Part shown: positions 46,701 to 56,624 of the stretch, one piece after another | Layout of the letters: each line of letters opens with the position of its first letter | Numbering within the stretch: position 1 is the stretch's first letter | NCBI GenBank assembly: GCA_963576785.1 | Contig: OY756146.1 | Location: 744,001-808,000, forward strand | Direction of reading: 5' to 3' | DNA: 64,000 nucleotides | Source: Chlorophyllum brunneum | Taxonomy: Eukaryota > Basidiomycota > Agaricomycetes > Agaricales > Agaricaceae | The notes under the pieces: generated by a model | Seen by the model: the letters and a program-made list of their open reading frames with translations, nothing else | Database searches by the model: none | What the model was told of the DNA's origin: nothing | Position numbers and translations under genes: made by a program

Positions 46701-47521
46701 TGGTGGGACAAGTGGTATTGCTTCTGGAAACTTGTCATAATCTCTGACATAGGTTTAAGGTTTGGACATAACAAAAGCCTTAAGCCATATTCTACTTGTC
46801 ACAACCATCAGAGCACTCCTAGCAGCTATGTCGCCAGAAAAGTATGCACTCATGAAAGAGTTATTAGACAAAGTAGCCACCAATCTCAACATAATGGTAT
46901 ACATGGATACTAAATGTTACATCTAGAATGCTTTCATCATGATAGGCAAACATTTCAATCACTTTACTGACTCCAGTGACAATCCCATGTACCAACTAGG
47001 TCAATGCTTAATGGAGCTTGACTCCTATACCCCCACCTTACTACTGGAAAAACCACTATATAGCAAAGAAGATGAATAAGAATAGTTGGATAAAGAAATG
47101 AAAGGGATTGACAAATCAGTTTCAGACTATCTAATGGAGCCAGATATGTGAGATGAAGTAGACCACCTCCTTATACAACTGCCCGACATAGACCCACCAT
47201 CCAAACTGACAATATTTAACCCACCACCATCTTACCTCACACTTAAGGACAGAGGACAATTTGAGGAAAACTACTGGGAGGAAATAGTTCACAGCCTTGT
47301 TACTACTAAGACTAACAATACCACTATATTCTGAGGACACACTGTAGCCCTCTTTAGAAGTGGGCAAGACTACGTACCTTTCTGGATTGGATGTTGACAC
47401 AAGTCAGGAATTCCAATGATTGGACCTACCAAAAGACAACTTGTTAATACCTTGTACAAAGATCAAAATAACAAGTAAAGTACTACACTTCATAGGGTTA
47501 TGAATGTAAAAAGAGAGGTAT
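43764..47521 (+). pseudogene. Chromovirus copy E2, right half (integrase, chromodomain, ORF3)
   Basis: Continuation of E2 after the E4 insertion, starting with the second CATTT and the reading SGKTNTKANILSRLTK. Integrase is recognisable but degenerate (EEISINMIGPLPESEGYNAI). The chromodomain region lies at about 45150-45270, followed by the family ORF3 start at 45463 (MFAECKHTPYPANDTEFEQE). ORF3 is split by a 1132 bp insertion at 45642-46773 and resumes with the matching RALLAAMSPEKYALMKELLD. It ends with the polypurine tract AAAAAGAGAGGT just before the LTR at 47522. Stops are frequent. Confidence 0.8.
45642..46773. mobile_element. 1132 bp TG...CA insertion in ORF3 of E2
   Basis: A sequence foreign to ORF3, starting TGTTATGG and ending ACATAACA, flanked by a perfect 5 bp duplication AAAGC (45637-45641 and 46774-46778). 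Excision restores the ORF3 reading across the site. The inverted TGTTATG/CATAACA ends and 5 bp duplication fit a solo LTR or a short non-autonomous LTR element of a different family from the 305 bp LTR. No protein domain is visible inside. Orientation is unknown. Confidence 0.75.
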
Positions 47522-47805
47522 TGTTACGAACTATAGATAGATATTACATTCCTATCATGTGCCTATTGTACTCATTATTCTAGAATATCCGTTTCATCTC
47601 CTATTTTATCCCTTATAGCTGTACTCTTTCTAACTTGTTCTACTTGTCACTATAACTCCTTTATCCTGTTCCCTTATTTTTAGTACTCACCACTAGTATA
47701 TAAAGTGTAGTAATACTTGATGTATTCCTTATACTTTACCAATTGTATCATCTCTTACTCTTCTCTCTACTTCCTTGTCTTTATTCAAAGACTAAGGTTG
47801 TAACA
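47522..47805 (+). repeat. Chromovirus LTR, copy E2 3' end
   Basis: 284 bp LTR starting TGTTACGA and ending TTGTAACA, shortened by an internal loss of about 20 bp near its 3' end. It retains the CpG at its start, which most other copies have lost. Confidence 0.8.
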
Positions 47806-50645
47806 GATGACACCTGCAGAATGTAACTACCAAATCTATGACAAAGAACTACTAGCCATCTGAGAAGTAGTCAAAACCTGGAGGCAATATCTACTTGATA
47901 CTGAGAAACCTTTTGAAATTTGGACTAATCACAAGAACTTGGAATACTTCCAAAAACTATAACTTACAGGATAACAAGCAAGGTGGCAGATGGAACTACA
48001 GGAATACTATTACATATTGAAACATATTCCAGGAAGACCAATGCCAAATCCAATATATTATCAAGACTAACAAAAACAGATACCATCTGAGACAATACCA
48101 ACATCATCTTACTACCTGATCATTTATTCAAAAATAATGCAATCACCATGACCTGACAAATCTGGGAAATCACAGGAGAAGAAGATCTGAAATGCTGACT
48201 GTAGAAAGAAACAAAAAAAGAAACACAATAGTTGAAGAAAAAGAAAAAAGACCAGAGAAGATATAGGAAATAGATAGATTACCAATGTTCGAAGGAAGAA
48301 TATATGTTCAACCCAACAACCAAATCCGACAAGAGATACTCCAGCAACATTATGACAAAACAGATATAGGACATTTAGGACAATATTGGATGATCAAACT
48401 TCTTAAATGGAGTTATTGGTGGCCTCAAATATGCAACAATATCAAATGATACATTAGAGGATGTGATAGATGCCAATGGAACAAAATACTTCAAACAAGA
48501 CCCACAACACATTTCCACCTACTACTGATACCAGCAAAAGCCTGGGAAGAGATATCAATTGATATGATAGAACTATTACTAGACTCAGAAGGATATGACA
48601 TGATATTTGTCATAGTTGCTTGTTTCAGCAAAATAATCAGACTGCAGGTAGTTAATATTACCTTAACATCCAAGGAGCTAGGAGATATATATTAAGATGA
48701 TATATGGAGAACACATGGAATATCCTGCAGAATTATCAGTGACAAAGGCCCATAATTCACATCAAAATTTATAGCAGAACTATGCTGAGCAATAGGCACC
48801 CAATGAAACTTATCCATGGTATATCACCCACAAACTGATGGTCAAACAGAATGCATTAACTAGGAGGTTGAGACATACCTCAGAAACATAATAAATCATG
48901 TGCAGAATGACTAGAAGAAATGGTTAACTATGGCAGAATTCCAATACAATAACAAGATTCATACTGCCACTGAATATTCACCATTTTAGATAGTTTATGG
49001 ACAACACCCTTGGAAAGGAGATATAACAAACATTACCAAGGCACCTGCAATCATGGAGTGAATACAAGAGTTACAGAATATGTGACAAGAAACAATCAAA
49101 ATGTTATAATATAGCCAAATACAGATGGAAAAACATAATAATACGAAACTAGAACATAAGTACATTCCAGGAAAATGAGTATAGCTTGAAGCAAACAATA
49201 TCAGGATGACAAGACCAACCAAGAAGCTAGACCACAAATGCTATGGACTACTCCAAATAAAAGCAAAAATAGATGAAATGAGTTACCAACTGGAATTACC
49301 TGAAATATGGGCAATATATGATGTGTTTAACAGCTAACTCTTCTCCTCCTATCAAACACTCAAATTTGACAGCCAGCACACTCCACTACCACCAATGCCC
49401 AAGATCATCAACAATGAAGAACAGTACAAAGTAGAAAAGATCTGAGGATACTGCACAAGAAGATAAAAAAATTAATACTTAGTACACTAGAAAGGATATA
49501 CCTCCAAGGAAGACATATGGGAAGATGAGTCAGACTTAGGCAATGCAAAGGAGGCAGTACAAAATCTTTTAAGCCAGATTTTGAGGACAAAACCTATAAA
49601 AAGGGGGGGTAAAAAATGACAATTATAATTAACAAACCTCATATTACAAAAAATCCCTATACTCAATATACCTTGCACTGTATTCACTACACACTAGATT
49701 TTGCCAATTACCTTCAAAACACACCATGCATGCTGAATGTAAATCCATCCCATTCCCAGCAAATAACACAGAGTTTGAGCAAGAGCTCAATAACCTCCTC
49801 AATGCCCAATTCACTGAAGACCAGATCAAATACTATACTGCCATAACTAAAGGACTCACATACATTGCTTATACCATCAACAACCTCTATCCAAGCCAAA
49901 GCCTTAAGCCAAATTTTACTTGTCACCACTGTTAGAGCTCTTCTAGCTACTATGTCAACCAGAAAACATAAACTCATGAAAGAGTTATTGGACAAAGCAG
50001 CAACTGACCTCAATATGTTAGTATATTCTGATACAAAATGATATATCCAAAGTGCCTTGATCATGATAGGAGAAAGACTCAACTACCTCACTGATTCAAG
50101 TGATAACCTGACATACAAACTTGCCAGATGACTAATGGACCTTGACTCATATACCCCCACCACCTTACCCAATAAACTGCCATACCACAAAGAAGATGAA
50201 CAAGAATGGTTAGATGAAGGCATGGAAGGAATAGAAAAATTGGTGGCAGAGCAGTTAATAGAACCTGACATGAAAGATGAAGTAGATTATCTTCTGATCC
50301 ATATCTCCAACTTTGACCTGCCAACAAAACCCATTATATTCAACCTACCCTAATCTTACCTCATGCTCAAAGAAGAAGGATAACTTAATGACAACTATTG
50401 GTAGAAGATAGTTTACAACCTAGTCACAGCCAAAACAAACAACACTACTACCTTCAAAGGATGCACCATTGTCCTCTTTAGAGGAGGACAAGACCATGCC
50501 CCCTTTTGGATTGGATATTGATGCAAGTCAGGAAACCTGATGATCAGCCCCACTAAACAACAACTTTTCAATGCCTTACACAAAGAACAGGACAACAAGT
50601 AGACCACTGTACTTCATGGGGTCATGAACATAAAAAGGGAGGTAT
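47806..50645 (+). pseudogene. Chromovirus copy E3: RNase H, integrase, ORF3
   Basis: Begins abruptly within RNase H (TPAECNYQIYDKELLAI) right after the preceding LTR. It continues through the connection LKHIPG, a degenerate integrase (EEISIDMIELLLDSEGYD) and a degenerate chromodomain (about 49420-49560) to ORF3, starting at 49726 (MHAECKSIPFPANNTEFEQE). ORF3 keeps the Trp codon (DEQEWLDEGMEGIEK) that is a stop in E4 and ends with LFRGGQDHAPFWIGY near 50516. It may be the missing right part of copy E1, separated by the insertion of E2 and lacking about 420 bp between the two. Stops are many. Confidence 0.75.
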
Positions 50646-50952
50646 TGTTATGAACTATAGATAGATATTACATTCCTATCATATGTCCATCATACTCCTT
50701 TTTTCTGTGTATCTGTTATATCTTCTGTTTCATCTCTTATAGCTGTACTCTTGCTGACTCACTCTACTCATCTTCTATGACTCCATTACTCTGTTCCTTT
50801 ATTCTTAGTACCTAAACACTAGTATATAAAGTGTAGTAATACTTGATGTATTCCTTACACTTTATCAATTGTATTATTCCTTCGTCTTTTTTTCTACTTC
50901 CTTGTCTTTATCCAAAGACTTGCAACCTGAGTCCTAGACTAAGGTCATAACA
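50646..50952 (+). repeat. Chromovirus LTR, end of copy E3
   Basis: About 307 bp LTR starting TGTTATGA and ending TCATAACA, preceded by the polypurine tract. Its end variants match those of the LTR at 30865. No clean target duplication is seen between the flanks of 30865 and 50952. Confidence 0.8.
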
Positions 50953-52285
50953 TATGGAGTGCAACCTCAGCCAATATAGAATCTTGGATAAATAACTAGA
51001 CTACTTATGTACACAATTATATGTAATTATATAAAACTTTGGAAATATAACTTTCTTCTCTTTTCTCTAAAGTAAAGAACACATGTGAAATAACACATAG
51101 CTGTAATAGTACATGTGGATGTGCAATGAATAGGCAACCTCAAAAATTGAGTGATAAATAGCTCCTGGACTCCAGTACCTCCCTCAATATTACTCTAAAC
51201 AAGAGGGAGCTTGTTAATATTGTTGAAGGTTCTTTTAGATCAGTGCAAATTGCAGATGGATCTACACTTTCTATTGGATCCTATGGCACTGTCTATTTAG
51301 AGACAAAAGTAAGACTTGAGTCTGGTAAAGTTCAGTGGCAAACTTCATGTCTTTGCCTAGTATATTATATACCAAAGTTAGATATGAGACTTTTCTTGAC
51401 TGGATTCATCATAGATAAAACTGGTTTGATTCCATCATTCATGACATTTGTGATAAACCCTATCTGAGCAGATGATGTTGCCAGGGGGCTTCTTTGAACC
51501 AAGTTTCCTTTATTAACTCATATATCTTGCATGATGGAGATCTTCAATTCTCCTTAGTCCCAATTAACAAGAATATCACATCCTATGATGTTTGGCATCA
51601 AAGATTTGTACACCCATCCAATCAGGCTCTAGATTATGTACCAAAACACATGGAATCTGTTCTGGTGATTTTACTAAAAAAATAGAAGATTTGTTTTGGT
51701 TGTGTACTTGGAAAGCTACCAAACAAGACCTACCATGAGAATACATCTTACATATCCAATATTCTTAAATTGATCCATTCAGATCTTCAGGAACTCCCTA
51801 TTATATCTTATCACAAGTACAAATGAGTTATGATATTCCTTGATGACTACTTTTCCTCTACACACATCTCTTTCTTGCACAGCAAATCAGATGCTGTATG
51901 TACCTTTAAAGCATATGCTAAACTGGTCATAAATCAGACAGAGAAATGCATTTAGCATATGTACTCTGATAATGGAGAAGAATATATGTATCAGAAACTC
52001 AAGGACTATTTTACTAAGAAAGGAATCCTTTATAAAATAAGTGTGCCACACATTCATTAACAGAATGGACATGCCAAATGTCTTAATTGAACACTTCTAG
52101 AAAAGGCACAATTTATGCAATCTAAAGTATGCCTTCTGGCTAGCTATTGGAGGTTTGTATTCAATATGACCACTCATGTCTATAACAGGATACCTATAAA
52201 GCACCTGAAATGGGTCACCCCCTATGAGATGTGGTTTGGAAGAAAACCCAATGTTTCTTATCTTCAAGTATTTAGTTATGGAGCC

Positions 52286-53222
52286 AGACTCCTACCCAGT
52301 TCCAGAATACTTAGCTTATATAATTGTTGTTCTAACATTTCACTGAAACTTGAATAACTCTTAATGCATCTTAGGGACTGGCACAATACATTATTTGTTC
52401 ATATTTACTATAAGCTCCTATAGTCTGGCCATCACTAAAATACATGGCCATCATAAGGCCATCAGTCAATAACCTTACCCATGTGTAGGAACAATATACA
52501 TAAACTAAATTTGGAAGTGATACAATATGTCACCTTATTCAGGTCAGTCCAAAGTACACAAATATATACATTATTAAATATCTTTTCTGGGCTAATAATG
52601 ATTACATAATAAATTCTGGTCTTAATATTCTAAATTATTCAATGAGTAATTTATGAACATAAACTAACCAAGAACTTACCTTGAATAGGTTATCTGTAGC
52701 ATTCTTTGCTGTGACATTGATGCCTGTAGCAGCCAACTCGGTAACATTCTAGTCACCCAGTATGTTCAATGCAGTAATCAATATTATAACACCCCTAGTG
52801 AAGAGCAGCAGAACCTATAGTAGCAATTGGGATACTTAAAGCTGGTCCAGTGCATTGTCTATTTGAAACTGGCAAGGCTTGTAGCCAAAACAAGACTTGA
52901 CCTCATCACAAATTTTCTGCATAGAAGGAAGATTTCTCTTGAGAAATATTGGAAAGATTTCAATCAACTGATCTTTGGTATATTGCATCACTTCCAAATT
53001 TGGTTTATGTGTACTATTTCTGCACATGAGTGAGGTCATTGACTAATGGCCTTGTGATGGCTGTATATTTTAGTAATGGCTGGACTATGGGAGCTTATAG
53101 TAAACATGAACAAACAATGTATTGTGCTAGTCCCTAGAATATATTAAAAGTTGTTCAAGTTTTGATGAAATGTTAGAACAACAATTATATAAGCTAAGCA
53201 TTCTGGGACTGGGTAGGAGTCT
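52286..53222. mobile_element. Long-TIR DNA transposon relic (Mutator-like), 937 bp
   Basis: Inserted in the copia integrase/RT linker. The two ends are inverted repeats of about 243 bp (52286-52528 and 52980-53222), starting AGACTCCTACCCAGT. Flanks are an 11 bp imperfect duplication, GTTATGGAGCC at left and ATTGTGGAACC at right, whose three differences are all G/A transitions. Removing the element restores the copia reading SYGTYIYLPDK. Long TIRs with a 9-11 bp duplication point to the Mutator-like superfamily, but no transposase is present, so this is a non-autonomous copy. The interior (about 450 bp) holds a short minus-strand ORF. Confidence 0.8.
52836..53039 (-). pseudogene. Short ORF inside the long-TIR element
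   Basis: A 67-codon frame from a true ATG within the right TIR, containing YTKDQLIEIFPIFLKRNLPS and CFGYKPCQFQIDNALDQL. The CFGYKPCQFQ...AL part resembles the Q-motif region just before Walker A in RecQ-like DEAD/DExH helicases, but it stops before any Walker motif. It may be the captured start of a helicase gene or a remnant of the autonomous parent. Confidence 0.4.
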
Positions 53223-55201
53223 ATTGTGGAACCTACATATATCTTCCTGATAAGATGTAGCAAGACAAACTTATGTTCAAATTAGAATTGATAATCTTCA
53301 TTAGTTATATAGGTGATAGCAGCAACTTCAAGTTTATGTGCCATTAGTAAAACAATTCTATCTTTATCTCCTCCTATACTGTCTTTAATAAACTCTATTT
53401 CTCCAGATGTCCATCACAGTCCAAATGACAAGGCTAATTGCTACCCAATAATAGTAATTCAAATAATTGAGAAGGATTAAATCCTTCCTTTTCCAGAGAT
53501 GGATTTATTCCAGGACTATCCAGTCTGAGTGTGCCACATGCAGGACTACTACTACCACCTTCTCATCCACAAACTTCTACTCCTAGTCTAAGAGAGTAGA
53601 CTCTGTTACCTTTACCTTCTTCCTCTTCTAAAAAATCTTCTCTAGAATTATCCTACAAGGATCCTACTCTACCTTCCTCTCCATCTATGCTGTCTTGGCC
53701 TCCAGAAGGAGTTAAAATTGAGAATAATGTTAAGGAGGCTACATCTGTATCTAATCCATGTACTAATGACTAGACTCCTATATCCATTCTGGAAAGGATC
53801 TTTATATTCCATCTGGATATCAAAACACTGAGAAAACTTTGTGATCAAACCACCCTTAAGGTTCTGCAAAGAAAAGAAAATATCTATAGTAACTACCAAC
53901 ACCCAAAGAATATCCTTAGAAACTACAAAAGATATAAGCTTTTTGATTAGCCAAGATGAGGATAATAGAACCATAGCTAACCTAATATCCTTTTAAGCCT
54001 TGGTAATCATGTTCTAGGAGAAAATGAGTATACACCTGAAAGGCTACAACTTTCTCTACCAATATATGAGCAAAGTATTGACATTGATTTGCCTATGCTT
54101 GAGCTGAGTGAGAAAGAGCCTTGCCAATTAATTTGTGAGGGTAGTATGGAGTTGATCTATTATTGTCTCTCTAAGGCCAGTGCAACCTCTCTATTGTCTT
54201 AGCCAGTCCAGTTTAGGGACCTTACTAAGTTGTCATCTACTGAGTGTAACAAATGGCTTAAGGCATGCCTTGAGGAGCTTGATGTGCTCAGAATATACAA
54301 TGTATACAAGTTAGTTGACCACCCTACCAAGAGTGTGAATGTTATCAAAAACAGATGGACCTTCAACACTAAGTCAGACAGTTATTGCCATGCTTGACTA
54401 GTGGCAAAAGGTTTCTCACAGAAGAAAGATCTCAATTATAACAAGCTTTTCTCTCCAGTTATCCACTACAAAACTTCTTATCTTCTATTTTTCATGGTAG
54501 CAGTTGGAGGTTGGGGGGTTAGGGGTGTTGATATAAAAACTGTCTATTTATATGGCAACCTAGATGAAGAAATCTTTATAGAACAACCAGAAGGATTCAC
54601 ACTTAGATATAATAAAGTGTAAAGGTTACAAAAAGTATTATACAGCCTTAAGCAAGCTGACTTAGCTTGGTAGTACATAATAACAAAGTTATTGCTTGCC
54701 ATAGGCTTTAAGCAATCTCTATCCAATACTGGAGTATACTATAATTGCTATCCAAAGACTGGCTTGATTATGATTACCCTTATTTACATTGATAATATTA
54801 TCTTCATGGGCAAGAAGTGCTCCTTCTATTACCAAATGAAGAAAAACTTCATAGAATAATGGGAATATCATGACCTTAGAGAAACAACTAAGTTTCTTTG
54901 GACAACTATCTCATAGGACTAGAAGAACAAGTGGATCTACATTGATTAGATTTCATATCTTGATAAGATCCTTGCTAAAATTGGTGTTGCCATAAGGCCA
55001 ACTCAAACACTTCTTCTGGCAGAACATGCCTTCCTGTCCTACAAGGGTACTGTTGACCCTGAGTTCTGCCAGAAGTACCAACAATCAGTTGGATTCCTAG
55101 TGTACCTCATGATTGGCTTATGACCTAATATTGCTTATGCTATTGTGAAACTTAGTCAGCAGATGGCTAGTCCTTCAGAGGAGTATTACAAGTATAGTTT
55201 A

Positions 55202-55508
55202 TATCAAAGGTAGGAATACAAAAGAGGATAGAAAGGATAGAGGCAAGATAAAAGAGGATGATAAAAAGAGATAAGATACAGACACTCAGACACAGACACT
55301 AATACTAACACTGATACATAATGGGTAAAGGATTGATATTTGGAAAAGTTGGGGTACTTCTTATATATATACAGGGGATGGTCTGTGTACTACCAAATTA
55401 TGTGACTAACTATCTAAGGCTATCTAGGATAAGATGAGATAACACTAGATAAGATGAGATAACACTAGATAAGCTCAGATAAGATGAGATAGCTAGTCAA
55501 CTCTAACA
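55202..55508. mobile_element. 307 bp solo LTR-like insertion in copia
   Basis: Foreign sequence inside the copia RT/RNase H region, flanked by a perfect 5 bp duplication GTTTA (55197-55201 and 55509-55513). It ends CTCTAACA; the left end TATCAAAGG is probably a TG start mutated to TA. It contains two tandem 20 bp units of GATAAGATGAGATAACACTA (about 55428-55467) and a third partial unit. No coding capacity. Orientation is unknown. Confidence 0.75.
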
Positions 55509-56081
55509 GTTTATACTTGTGCTGTTACCTTCTAAGCATACAATGCTATTGTCTTGTCTTTAATAGGCAATTAAAGAAGTTTATTCAAGGCTTCTCTGAT
55601 TCTGACTTTGTGGGATATCTTACTATATGTAAGTCTACTTCTGGCAATCTAGTCTTGTTTGCTGATAGACCAGTTTCCTGGTTAAGTTACTGACAAGCCA
55701 CTACAGTACTGTTAACTACAGAAGCCAAGTATATTGCTATGTATGAGACATCTTGTCAACTAATTTGGATTCATCAGCTACTAAGTGATATTGGATTCAA
55801 ATAGCCTACTCCATATCTTATGTATAACAATTTGGGATTAACCTTCTGGGCTTCTAACCCAGTTATTGAACATTGGTCCAAACATATCATGATTTACTAG
55901 TATTTCATCCTTGAACTTATTGAGACAGGCAAAATAGAACTTTTTTATGTGAAGTCTGAGAAGAACCCTACTGACATCTGTACAAAAAGTCTGGATACTA
56001 TTAAATTCCAACAATATTACAATTATTTACCTATTCAGTTCAGTGCATAATTCATATTATACTTTGAGCTAGGAGGAGTAT

Positions 56082-56624
56082 TGTCATTTTTGCTTACTAT
56101 AGCTGTATTCTATATGACTAGTTCTTCATTATTATTCATATAATATCTGTCATCAAGGCTGCACCCTCTGACTCACATTATGCACCATTTCCTTATGTAT
56201 TTCATGAGCTGACTAATACTCTGTTACTCTTATTATACTACTAGATGCTACTAAGCAATCACAGTGTTTTAAGGGACTCTGATGTCATTACTGACACAAT
56301 TATGCCTAGTTATTACTTGTAGGTCTTAGGATTTGCTACCCAGACACTTAGTATATAAAGCAGCATGTACTTAATTTCTACTCTTACTCTACTCAACTGA
56401 ACAACAACTCTCTTAGTAACTTCACTATCTACTAACAACTTATCAGTAAGTCAGATTATCTGTCTGTTACTGCACATTACTGTGCTGGAAAGCAATCAGT
56501 AAGTCAGATTATCCATCTACTACTGTATAGTACTATACTATTCAACAGTAATATCTTTCACTACATTTACTGCTACTGTCCTAGCAACAGCTCATTACAG
56601 TCATTTTCTCACCACATGTAGACA
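56082..56624 (+). repeat. Probable 3' LTR of the copia element
   Basis: Follows a purine-rich tract (GAGCTAGGAGGAG) just after the copia RNase H tail. It starts TGTCATTTTTGC; the end is provisionally placed at GTAGACA, the nearest inverted match to TGTC. No second copy exists in the window, so the boundary is uncertain. Confidence 0.45.

Larger units (their letters stand above)
50953..56624 (+). pseudogene. Degenerate Ty1/copia retrotransposon
   Basis: A copia-type pol read across frames. The protease tail reads FRSVQIADGSTLSIGSYGTV, the GAG-pre-integrase domain VWHQRFVHPSNQALDYVPKH, and integrase includes KLIHSDLQEL, FLDDYFSSTHISFLH and MYSDNGEEYMYQKL. Then come the copia linker (VTPYEMWFGRKPNVSYLQVF), the RVT_2 polymerase (MAKGFSQKKDLNYNKLFSPV; YIDNIIFMGKK at the catalytic position) and RNase H (GYLTICKSTSGNLVLFADRP). 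The end is a copia-type tail (EKNPTDICTKSL). The 5' LTR and Gag are missing at the left. It is interrupted by a long-TIR element and a solo LTR. Numerous stops show it is dead. Order INT-RT-RH separates it from Ty3. Confidence 0.85.

Noticed and set aside
53669..53974. Minus-strand 101-codon frame in the copia element
   Set aside because: Antisense to degenerate copia sequence; no motif.
55428..55490. CRISPR-like direct repeats
   Set aside because: Only two full units with no spacers, in a eukaryotic transposon; a simple tandem repeat.
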